Source of the DNA: Myxococcales bacterium
GTDB lineage: Bacteria; Myxococcota_A; Polyangia; Nannocystales; Nannocystaceae
Reading direction: 5' to 3'
NCBI GenBank assembly: GCA_020633335.1
Contig: JACKDU010000013.1
Span: forward strand, 124,001 to 188,000
Length of the DNA stretch: 64,000 bases
Position 1 is the stretch's first letter, and every line of letters starts with the position of its first letter. The notes beneath the pieces were generated by a model, which saw only the letters and a list, made by a program, of their open reading frames with translations, made no database searches and was not told the DNA's origin. Shown here piece by piece: positions 44,347 to 52,744 of the stretch. Both the position numbers and the translations under genes were made by a program.

Positions 44347-46149
44347 ATGGCGACGGAAGAGCGCGCGTCCCCGGCGGCGGCCCCGGTCGACGCGAAGGTG
44401 AGCCAGCACGAGGACGCGGCCCACCAGAAGCGCAACTGGGTGCGCCTCACCTTCGACTGCAACGATCACTGCGTCTTCTGCCTCGACGCCCATACCCACG
44501 ACGGCACCAACCGTGATCGCGCGGAGGTGCGGGCGCAGATCCTCGACGGCCGCCGCAAGGGGGCGGAGCGCCTGATCCTGTCGGGCGGCGAGCCGACGAT
44601 CCACCCGAGCTTCGTCGACTTCGTCCGCCTCGGTCGCCTCGCCGGCTACGAGCGGATCCAGACGGTCACCAACGGCCGCATGTTCGCCTACGGCGACTTC
44701 CTCCGGCGCTCGGTCGACGCCGGCCTCGGCGAGATCACCTTCTCGATCCACGGCCCCAACGCGAAGATCCATGACGCGCTGGTCGGCACCAAGGGCGCCT
44801 TCGACGAGGAGATCCGCGGCCTCCAGAACGCCCTCGACGACGGCCGCGTGATCATCAACATCGACGTCTGCGTCAACCGGGCGAACGTCCGTCACCTCCC
44901 GGAGATGCTCCGGCGCTTCATCGCCATGGGCGTCCGCGAGTACGACCTCCTCCACGTGATCCCCTTCGGCGCGGCCTACAAGGAGGGGCGCGAGACCCTC
45001 TTCTACGACCTCGAGGAGATGCGGCCCTACCTCCTCGAGGCCTTCGCGTACTCGCGCGAGCCGGGGATCCACATCTGGCTCAACCGCTTCCCGCCGCCCC
45101 ACCTCGAGGGCTTCGAGGCGCTGATCCAGGACCCCTACAAGCTCAACGACGAGGTCCGCGGGCGCAAGGAGGAGTACGGCCTCCTCCTCGATCACGGGAT
45201 CCCGCTCGACTGCCGCGCCCCCGATCGCTGCCGCCACTGCTACCTCGAGCCGCTCTGCGACGACCTCGACGAGGTGCGGGCCGACCTCGCCGAGCTCCGC
45301 TTCTCGATCCTCCGGGTCGACGCCGGCGCCGAGGCCCGCTTGCCGGCGGTCTACGGCGGCGACCCGGCGAGCCGCAAGCGGGCGGAGGAGCGTGAGGTCG
45401 ACGGCCTGGTGCCGGACGGCGAGCGCCGCCGCCTGCCGATCCTCGGCAGGGCCCCGGCCGCGCCGCCGCCGGCCCGCTCGCTCCCCGAGCTGGCCGCGAG
45501 CGCGGGCGTCGAGCGCCTCTGGGTGGTCGCGGCCGATCTCGCGGAGGCCGCGAGGATCGTCGACGGATTCGCCAAGACGCCCGCGTTTGAGCTCGAGCTC
45601 GAGCTCGACGACTACGCCGGGCTCGCCGAGGCGATCTCCGACGGCGCGCTCTTCGGGCGCCGCCTCCGTCGGGTGCTCTGCCGGGCGGCCGACGACGCCG
45701 CGCGCCTCCTCGAGATCGACGGCCTCGAGGTCGCCCTCGAGCTGAGCCCGGCGAACGCCCCCTGGATCCTCGCGCTCCGCGCAGCCCCGCCGGGGCTCGT
45801 CCTCCGGCTGGCGACCCACGAGCGCCTCAGCGAGTCGGCGGCGGGCGATGTCGACCTCCGCGCCTTCTTCTCGGACCTGGAGATCGAGCCGCCGGTGGAG
45901 GGCGTCCCCGCCTGCGTCCTCGGACGTCTTCCACGCGAACGTCCGCAGGTGCTCGACGGCGCAATGTTGTCGCCGGAGGGGCGCCTCGAGATCTTCCGAT
46001 TCGCGCGCCGCTACATCGCCGACCGCTTCTACACCAAGTCGCTGCGCTGCCGCGCTTGTCTGTACAACGAGGGGTGCCGGGGTCTCCACATCAACTACGT
46101 GCGGGCCCACGGCTACCAGGTGATGGCGCCGGTCGAGGCCGGGCGCTGA
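44347..46149 (+). CDS. radical SAM protein with long C-terminal extension
   Basis: In this 600-residue protein, CNDHCVFC (Cys38, 42, 45) is preceded by NWVRLTFD and followed by LSGGEPTIHPSF and TVTNGRMF, ITFSIHGPN. CRHCYLEPLC near residue 295 and CRACLYNEGCRGLH near the end suggest auxiliary clusters. The region from about 330 to 520 has no recognised fold. It is divergent from the dual radical SAM gene, with 61 bases between starts, so the two are likely co-regulated. The middle of the C-terminal part (45930-45965) has atypical codons. Confidence 0.82.
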   Translation: MATEERASPAAAPVDAKVSQHEDAAHQKRNWVRLTFDCNDHCVFCLDAHTHDGTNRDRAEVRAQILDGRRKGAERLILSGGEPTIHPSFVDFVRLGRLAGYERIQTVTNGRMFAYGDFLRRSVDAGLGEITFSIHGPNAKIHDALVGTKGAFDEEIRGLQNALDDGRVIINIDVCVNRANVRHLPEMLRRFIAMGVREYDLLHVIPFGAAYKEGRETLFYDLEEMRPYLLEAFAYSREPGIHIWLNRFPPPHLEGFEALIQDPYKLNDEVRGRKEEYGLLLDHGIPLDCRAPDRCRHCYLEPLCDDLDEVRADLAELRFSILRVDAGAEARLPAVYGGDPASRKRAEEREVDGLVPDGERRRLPILGRAPAAPPPARSLPELAASAGVERLWVVAADLAEAARIVDGFAKTPAFELELELDDYAGLAEAISDGALFGRRLRRVLCRAADDAARLLEIDGLEVALELSPANAPWILALRAAPPGLVLRLATHERLSESAAGDVDLRAFFSDLEIEPPVEGVPACVLGRLPRERPQVLDGAMLSPEGRLEIFRFARRYIADRFYTKSLRCRACLYNEGCRGLHINYVRAHGYQVMAPVEAGR

Positions 46150-46340
46150 TCCTCCGTGGACGCCCGCGTCGGCGATCGGGGAGGGCCGGCGCGCGGGTCT
46201 GCGCGGGCGCCCGGGCGGGCGGAGAGCGGGCGCTCTTGCGCGCGTAGGCGCCGGCGGCTGCGCTCTCAGGTTCCCGCCGGGGCCCTGGCCGCGTATCCTC
46301 GACAGGCGCGCCAAAGGGGCCGGGGGCCCCGCGAATCACG

Positions 46341-49300
46341 GTGGACTTCGAACAGGCCAGGATGCTTGCGACCGCTGGCTACGAGCTCAGAGAGCTCGTG
46401 CGTGAGGGGCGTCGTACCATCGTCTTCCGCGGCCGCCGCCTCTTCGATCACCGGCCTGTGATCGTCAAGTGCCTGCGCTCCGAGGCGACCACCTCCCGCG
46501 AGCTCGCCCGCCTCCGCCGCGAGTACGAGATCCTCTCGCGCTTCGACGACGACGCGGTGGTCCGCACCCTCGGGATCGAGCGGATCGGCGGGTCGCTGGC
46601 GCTGATCCTCGAGGACTTCGGCGGGACCACGCTGAGCGAGCTGATCCGCGGCGACGGCCTCGACGTCGCGATCTTCCTCCGCCTGGCGATCCGCCTCTGC
46701 GACTCGCTCGCGCTCGTCCACTCCCGCGGGGTGATCCACAAGGACGTCAAGCCCGACAACATCCTGATCGAGCCGCGCGGCGGCCGGGTGGCGATCGCCG
46801 ACTTCTCGGTCTCCTCGCTCCTGGCGGCCGAGAACCAGGGCGCCGCGAGCCCGACGGTGCTCGAGGGGACGCTCTTCTACATGTCGCCCGAGCAGACCGG
46901 GCGGATGAACCGGAGCGTCGACTACCGCACCGACTACTACTCGCTCGGCGTCACCTTCTACCAGGCGCTCACCGGCAAGCTCCCCTTCGAGGGCGGCGAC
47001 CCGATGGAGATCGTCCACGCCCACATCGCCCGGGTGCCGCTGCCGCCGAGCGTGGTCTCGCAGCGGATCCCCGAGACCGTCTCGCAGATCGTCGTCAAGC
47101 TGATGGCGAAGACCGCTGAGGCCCGCTACCAGAGCATGCGCGGGCTCAAGGCGGACCTCGAGCGCTGCCTCGCCGAGCTCGAGGAGACCGGGACGATCTC
47201 CGACTTCCCGATCGGCGCCCGCGACGTCTCGGAGCGCTTCCAGATCCCCGAGAAGCTCTACGGCCGCGAGGGGGACGTGCAGCGCCTCCTCGACGCCTTC
47301 GATCGGGTGAGCGAAGGGGCGACCGAGATCATGCTCCTCACCGGCCCCTCGGGGGTCGGCAAGTCGGCGGTGATCCAGGAGATCCACAAGCCGATCACCC
47401 AGCGCCGCGGCCACTTCATCAGCGGCAAGTTCGATCAGTTCAACCGCGACACGCCCTACGCCTCGGTGATCCAGGCGCTCCAGGAGCTGATCCGCCAGAT
47501 CCTCTCGGAGTCCGACGCGAGCCTCGCCCGCTGGCGCGAGGAGCTCCAGACCGCGCTCGGTGACAACGGCCAGGTGGCGATCGCGGTCCTCCCCGAGCTC
47601 GAGCTCATCGTCGGGCCCCAGCCGCCGGTGCCGACGCTGCCGCCGAACGAGTCGGCGAACCGCTTCCGCTCGGTCTTCCAGGCGCTCCTCCACGCCTTCG
47701 GCCAGGAGCATCACCCGCTGGTGATCTTCCTCGACGACCTCCAGTGGAGCGACCTCGCCTCGCTCAAGCTCATCGAGGCGATCATCGGCGACCGCGGCAG
47801 CCGCTACATGCTCTGGCTCGGCGCCTATCGCGACACCGACGTCGACGCCTCGCACCTGGTCTCGCAGACGGTCCGGTCGATCGAGGAGGACGGCCTCGTC
47901 GTCCAGCGGATCGAGCTGCGCCCGCTCAGCCTCGCCGACACGACGTCGATGATCCGCGACGCGCTCACGCCCTCGGCCCACTCGCCCGAGCGCCTCGCCG
48001 AGATCATCCACGCGAAGACCGACGGCAACCCCTTCTTCGTCCGCACCCTCCTCCGCGCCTTCTACGAGCAGGGGACGATCTTCTTCGACTCGGAGCGCAC
48101 CTGCTGGCGCTGGGACGAGGACAAGCTCCACGCGGTCCGCCTCAGCGACGACGTCGTCGATCTGATGACCTCGCGGATCGGCTCGCTCTCGGAGCGGGCG
48201 TCGAAGGTCCTGACGATGGCCGCCTGCGTCGGCAACCGCTTCGGCCTCTCGCTCCTCGCCCGCTGCGTCGAGCGGAGCCCGGCGGAGGTCGCCCAGGACC
48301 TCTGGGAGGCGGTCGAGATGGGCCTCATCCGGCCCCTCGGCGACGGCTACAAGTACATCTCGACCCTCGGCGAGGTCGCGGCCGCGGTCGCCGAGGGGAG
48401 CGTCCGGGTCGAGTATCAGTTCCTCCACGACAAGGTCCAGCAGGCGGCCTACTCGCTCCTCACGGAGGCCGAGAGCCGGCGCAACCACCTCAACATCGGC
48501 CGCCTCCTCCTCGCCGGCGCGACCCGGGGCGAGGTCGACGAGATCATCTTCGCGGTGGTCAACCACCTCAACGTCGCCTCGCCGCTGATCACCTCGCGCG
48601 AGGAGCGGATCCGCCTCGCCGGCCTCGACCTCAACGCCGGCCGCCGCGCGAAGCAGGCGATCGCCTACGAGGCCGCGGTCTCCTACCTCCGCCAGGGGAC
48701 CGCGCTCCTGCCGGCCGACACCTGGAGCACCTGCTACGAGCTCACCTTCGATCTCTACCGCGAGCGGGTCCAGGCCGAGCACCTCGCCGGCAACTTCGAG
48801 GAGGCGATGACCCTCTTCGCGCCGCTCCTCGACAACGCCCGCTCGGACCTCGAGCGGGCCGAGATCTACGAGGTCAAGGCGACGCTGGAGACCGCCCAGA
48901 AGCAGAACCGGGCGGCGATCGACTCGGCCAACGCCGGCCTCCGCCTCCTCGGCCTCCAGATCCCGCAGGCCGGCTCGATCCCGGCGATCCTGCAGATGCT
49001 CGCCAAGGTGCAGTGGGCGCTGCGCGGGCGCCGGGCCCAGGACCTGATGGATCTCCCGGAGATGAGCGATCGCCGGAAGATCGTCACCCTCCGCCTCCTC
49101 ATCGCGATCGCGCCGGCGGCCTACTTCGTCGACGCCAAGATCTTCTCGATCATCCTCCTGCAGATCGCCCACATCTCGATCCGCTACGGCCTCTCGGAGA
49201 TCTCGGCCTTCGGCTTCGCCGGCTACGGGATCGTCCTCTCCGGGGCGATCGGCGCCCACGCGGCCGCCTACGAGTTCGGCCGCCTCGCGCTCCAGCTCAA

Positions 49301-51566
49301 CGAGCACTTCCGCAACCCATGGCTCGACGCGAAGCTCGACTTCATGGTTGCGACCTTCATGGCCTCGTGGCTGCGGCCGCTCCCCGAGATCCATGATCAG
49401 CTCACCCGGGGCTCGCAGCGCGGGCTCCAGACCGGCGACCTCACCTACGCGAGCTTCGCCGGCGGCTACGCGATGCTGGTCCTCCTGGTCGAGGGGCAGC
49501 CCCTCGATCGGGTGCAGGCGGCCGCGACCTCGCTCGCGCCGCTGATGCGCCGGGCCGGCGAGAGCGACGGCCAGGGCCTCGTCGTCCTGATCGAGAAGGT
49601 CGCGCTCTGCCTCCGCGGCGAGAGCGTCGACGACACCTCGCTGAGCACCGCCGACTTCGATGAGCAGGGCTTCCTGGCGACCCTCGGCGACGAGACCACA
49701 CCTGTCTCAAAGTTTTACTACCGCCTCTACAAGGCGCTCATCCTCTACATCTTCGGCCACCACCACGCGATGCAGCCGCTCCTGCGGGCGCTCGAGCGGA
49801 GCGAGGAGCTCGCGCTCGCCAACCCGATGTACGTCGACTTCCACCTCCTCGACGCGCTCTGCGCCTCGTCGCTCGCCGACGAGGGCAACCGGTCGAGCGA
49901 GCGGCGGATCCGTCGGGCGGCGCGCAAGCTCGGCAAGCTCGCCCGGCTCTGCCCCGGCAACTTCGAGGCCCGCTACCTCCTGGTCACGGCCGAGGAGCAC
50001 CGGATCTCCGGCGCCGGCGGGGCGACGCTGACCGCCTACAACCGGGCGATCCAGGCGGCGCGGAGCTCCGGCGCCCGCCAGATCGAGGCGATCGCGCTCG
50101 AGCGGGCGGGCCGCTACTGCGTCACCTCCGGCCAGCGCCTGGTCGCCGGCTTCTACCTCGGCGGCGCCCTCACGGCCTACCGCCGCTGGGGCGCGATCGC
50201 CAAGGCCGAGCGCCTCGCAGACGAGTTCCGCGAGTTCATGCCGCCCCACGTCTTCGCCGGGGTGATGAGCGCGGTCGGCCGCGGGACCCTGACCTCGACC
50301 GCGTCGACGAGCGCGCGCTCCCTCGACATCGGCACGGTGATCAAGGCGTCGCAGGCGATCTCCAGCGAGATCGTCCTCGACAAGCTCCTCCGCCGCCTGG
50401 TGTCGATCGTCATGGAGAACGCCGGCGCCCGCCGCTGCGTCCTCGCGCTGGTCAAGGAGAAGAGCCTGGTGATCGAGGCCGAGGGGACCGTCGATCCCGA
50501 GCTCACCTCGGTGCTCCAGGGGATCCCGCTCGAGGACCACACCGGCGTGCCGTCGGCGCTGATCCACTTCGTCGCCCGCTCGCGCAAGGACCTGGTCCTC
50601 GACGACGCGATGCTCGACGGCGACTACACCGACGACCCCTACATCGCCTCCCACCAGATCCGCTCGGTGCTCTGCACGCCGATCCTCCACCAGGGCTCGC
50701 TGACCGGCGTCCTCTACCTCGAGAACGGGCTGGTGAGCGGCGCCTTCACGGCCGATCGCCTCGACCTCCTCCGCCAGCTCGCGGCCCAGGTCGCGATCTC
50801 CGTCGAGAACGCCCGCCTCTACCGCAACCTCGATCAGGCGCGCGACGAGGCGGTCGCCGCCGACCGGGCGAAGACCCGCTTCTTGATGAGCATGAGCCAC
50901 GAGCTCCGCACCCCGCTCAACGCGGTGATCGGCTACACCGAGCTCATCGAGGAGGAGGCCGAGGAGGGCGATATCCGGGCGCTCCGCTCCGATCTCAACA
51001 AGATCCGGGTGTCGGCGACCCGCCTCCTCCGGACCCTCTCGGGGATCCTCGAGCTCTCGCGCCTCGAGGCCGGGAAGATGGAGATCGATCGGACGACCTT
51101 CGACCTCTCCGATCTGATCCGCGAGACCGCCGCCGAGGTCGATGAGACCGCGCGCCAGCACAACAACGCGGTCTCGGTCCTCTGCCCGCAGGGCCGCTTC
51201 ATCGTCCGCACCGACCGGTCGATGCTCCACTACTGCCTCCTCTCGCTCCTCGACAACGCCTGCCGCTTCACCGAGGACGGAGAGGTCAGCGTCCAGGTCG
51301 AGCCGATCGAGCGCGACGGCGAGGCCTGGATCAAGCTCGCGGTGGCCGACACCGGGATCGGGATCCCGGCCTCTCACGTGAGCCGGATCTTCTCGTCCTT
51401 CTCGCAGGTCGACGAGTCGCCGACCCGCACCTACGACGGCACCGGCGTCTCCCTCGCGGTCACCCAGCGCTTCTGCGAGATGATGGGCGGGACGATCGAG
51501 GTCGCCTCGGAGCTCGGCAAGGGGTCGATCTTCACGATCGCCCTGCCGGACACCCACCTCTCCTGA
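46341..51566 (+). CDS. trifunctional Ser/Thr kinase - AAA ATPase - sensor histidine kinase
   Basis: In this 1741-residue cytosolic protein (GTG start), residues 1 to about 280 are a Hanks kinase (VIVKCLRSE Lys, catalytic loop HKDVKPDNIL, then DFS where DFG is usual). About 300-600 is an ATPase with Walker A GPSGVGKS and acidic IFLDDLQWSD. About 640-1280 is a TPR-like helical region, and about 1340-1490 a GAF domain. HisKA is SHELRTPLNAV (about 1518) and HATPase has DTGIGIPASH. The last glycine box reads GTGVSLAV instead of G-x-G-L-G-L. This architecture is typical of large myxobacterial and cyanobacterial signalling proteins. Signals and partner regulators are unknown. Confidence 0.9.
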   Translation: MDFEQARMLATAGYELRELVREGRRTIVFRGRRLFDHRPVIVKCLRSEATTSRELARLRREYEILSRFDDDAVVRTLGIERIGGSLALILEDFGGTTLSELIRGDGLDVAIFLRLAIRLCDSLALVHSRGVIHKDVKPDNILIEPRGGRVAIADFSVSSLLAAENQGAASPTVLEGTLFYMSPEQTGRMNRSVDYRTDYYSLGVTFYQALTGKLPFEGGDPMEIVHAHIARVPLPPSVVSQRIPETVSQIVVKLMAKTAEARYQSMRGLKADLERCLAELEETGTISDFPIGARDVSERFQIPEKLYGREGDVQRLLDAFDRVSEGATEIMLLTGPSGVGKSAVIQEIHKPITQRRGHFISGKFDQFNRDTPYASVIQALQELIRQILSESDASLARWREELQTALGDNGQVAIAVLPELELIVGPQPPVPTLPPNESANRFRSVFQALLHAFGQEHHPLVIFLDDLQWSDLASLKLIEAIIGDRGSRYMLWLGAYRDTDVDASHLVSQTVRSIEEDGLVVQRIELRPLSLADTTSMIRDALTPSAHSPERLAEIIHAKTDGNPFFVRTLLRAFYEQGTIFFDSERTCWRWDEDKLHAVRLSDDVVDLMTSRIGSLSERASKVLTMAACVGNRFGLSLLARCVERSPAEVAQDLWEAVEMGLIRPLGDGYKYISTLGEVAAAVAEGSVRVEYQFLHDKVQQAAYSLLTEAESRRNHLNIGRLLLAGATRGEVDEIIFAVVNHLNVASPLITSREERIRLAGLDLNAGRRAKQAIAYEAAVSYLRQGTALLPADTWSTCYELTFDLYRERVQAEHLAGNFEEAMTLFAPLLDNARSDLERAEIYEVKATLETAQKQNRAAIDSANAGLRLLGLQIPQAGSIPAILQMLAKVQWALRGRRAQDLMDLPEMSDRRKIVTLRLLIAIAPAAYFVDAKIFSIILLQIAHISIRYGLSEISAFGFAGYGIVLSGAIGAHAAAYEFGRLALQLNEHFRNPWLDAKLDFMVATFMASWLRPLPEIHDQLTRGSQRGLQTGDLTYASFAGGYAMLVLLVEGQPLDRVQAAATSLAPLMRRAGESDGQGLVVLIEKVALCLRGESVDDTSLSTADFDEQGFLATLGDETTPVSKFYYRLYKALILYIFGHHHAMQPLLRALERSEELALANPMYVDFHLLDALCASSLADEGNRSSERRIRRAARKLGKLARLCPGNFEARYLLVTAEEHRISGAGGATLTAYNRAIQAARSSGARQIEAIALERAGRYCVTSGQRLVAGFYLGGALTAYRRWGAIAKAERLADEFREFMPPHVFAGVMSAVGRGTLTSTASTSARSLDIGTVIKASQAISSEIVLDKLLRRLVSIVMENAGARRCVLALVKEKSLVIEAEGTVDPELTSVLQGIPLEDHTGVPSALIHFVARSRKDLVLDDAMLDGDYTDDPYIASHQIRSVLCTPILHQGSLTGVLYLENGLVSGAFTADRLDLLRQLAAQVAISVENARLYRNLDQARDEAVAADRAKTRFLMSMSHELRTPLNAVIGYTELIEEEAEEGDIRALRSDLNKIRVSATRLLRTLSGILELSRLEAGKMEIDRTTFDLSDLIRETAAEVDETARQHNNAVSVLCPQGRFIVRTDRSMLHYCLLSLLDNACRFTEDGEVSVQVEPIERDGEAWIKLAVADTGIGIPASHVSRIFSSFSQVDESPTRTYDGTGVSLAVTQRFCEMMGGTIEVASELGKGSIFTIALPDTHLS
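49700..49719 (+). repeat. dispersed 20-bp palindrome, site 12
   Basis: It reads ACCTGTCTCAAAGTTTTACT in the TPR-like part of the trifunctional kinase, with codons ACA, CCT, TCA and TTT together. The right half is degraded. Confidence 0.45.
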
Positions 51567-51581
51567 GGCGCCACCGCGCCG

Positions 51582-52571
51582 CTAGTCGTTGCTGGCGTTG
51601 AGCACCAGGGTGTGGAAGTCGGCCTGCTCGTAGAGGCAGACGACGCCGAGGACGGTGTTGATGATCACCGACTCGAAGTGGCCGCCGCTCTCGAGGTAGG
51701 TCACGCAGTCGCGGAGGTCGTAGACGTCCGAGATCATCATCGCCTGGATGATCCGGAGGATGTCCTGCTGGTTGAAGTTGACCTCGTCGAGGGCGATCCC
51801 GAACTTCTGAGCGGCGAGGATCAGCGACGAGAACTTCCCCTCGGCGATCTCGCGCTCGTAGGAGCGGATGTCGTTGGAGTAGCGGATGATCGACGAGACG
51901 ATCTCGAAGGTCGTGGTCAGGCGATCGAGGCGGCGGTAGAGGACCGGGTCGTCGAGGAGGATCAGGCTGGCGGTGAGGCCGAGGTTCGAGCCGACGCTGT
52001 GGGCCGCGTAGGTCATGTAGAGGTCGAGGTTGACCGCGCTTGGGTCGCGGTTCTTGAACTCCTGGACCATCCCCTCCATCATCGCGTTGAGCGCGTGGAA
52101 GTAGATCGGCGCGTAGCGCTCGAACGCGGGGTACCCCCGCAGCCGCTGGGTCGCGCGGCAGATGTAGCGGACGATCGGGTCCTCGTGGTCGGCGTCGCCC
52201 GCCCGGCAGGCGGCCACGAGGCCGTCGGCGTAGGCCTTGACCTCGGCGAGCGTGTCGATCCGCGGGCTCAGCTCAAGGTCCATGTGATCGTCGATCACCA
52301 GGACGTAGAGGACGTGGAGGAAGAGGAGGTAGAGCTCGTCGGGGCCGATCGCGCCGGCCTCGAGGGCGTCGCGCATCATGAAGTGGGTGATCACCGCGAC
52401 CGCCGGGATGCTCTTCTTGGTCCGCGGCAGCGAGTGCGCGGTCACCAGGAAGGTGCGGTCGGGGTCGCTCGCCAGACGCTTGAGGAGATCAGCGATGTAG
52501 CGGTTGGTGTGCGTGAGATCGGGCTCGTCGCGGACGCCGAGGAGCACGTTGAGCTTCGGGGTCGTGGTCAT
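51582..52571 (-). CDS. class I terpene synthase-like protein
   Basis: This 329-residue, all-helical cytosolic protein has IDDHMD (Asp94, Asp95, Asp98), a DDxxD metal motif, and NDIRSYERE (233-241), which fits the NSE motif N-D-x-x-S-x-x-x-E. The spacing of about 140 residues and the total length are right for bacterial class I terpene synthases. Where an Arg pair and Gly normally sit before the NSE motif, the sequence is YMTYAAHSVG, so the pyrophosphate-sensor Arg seems lost. The product cannot be predicted. It converges on the trifunctional kinase gene with only 15 bases between stops. Confidence 0.7.
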   Translation of the reverse strand: MTTTPKLNVLLGVRDEPDLTHTNRYIADLLKRLASDPDRTFLVTAHSLPRTKKSIPAVAVITHFMMRDALEAGAIGPDELYLLFLHVLYVLVIDDHMDLELSPRIDTLAEVKAYADGLVAACRAGDADHEDPIVRYICRATQRLRGYPAFERYAPIYFHALNAMMEGMVQEFKNRDPSAVNLDLYMTYAAHSVGSNLGLTASLILLDDPVLYRRLDRLTTTFEIVSSIIRYSNDIRSYEREIAEGKFSSLILAAQKFGIALDEVNFNQQDILRIIQAMMISDVYDLRDCVTYLESGGHFESVIINTVLGVVCLYEQADFHTLVLNASND

Positions 52572-52744
52572 CGGCGAGCGCGAGCCGGGCGGCGCCGGCC
52601 AGTATACGGCACCCGCCTGGCTCCCCGCGCCGATGCCCTCGCGTGGGCGGCGCCGCGCCCGCAGGGGCCGGAGAGGGCGAGAAAAGGCCGAGGGGCGGCC
52701 CCAGGGAGTCCTGGGCCGCCCCTCAGTGGACCGGGGTCGGCGGT

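Noticed and set aside
37683..46149. A classical polyketide or non-ribosomal peptide cluster
   Set aside because: No ketosynthase, adenylation, carrier or thioesterase motifs are present in the window.
46266..49394. 1042-codon minus-strand open frame
   Set aside because: It is antisense to the trifunctional kinase, with low-complexity Asp/Glu/Arg/Gly composition and no domain.
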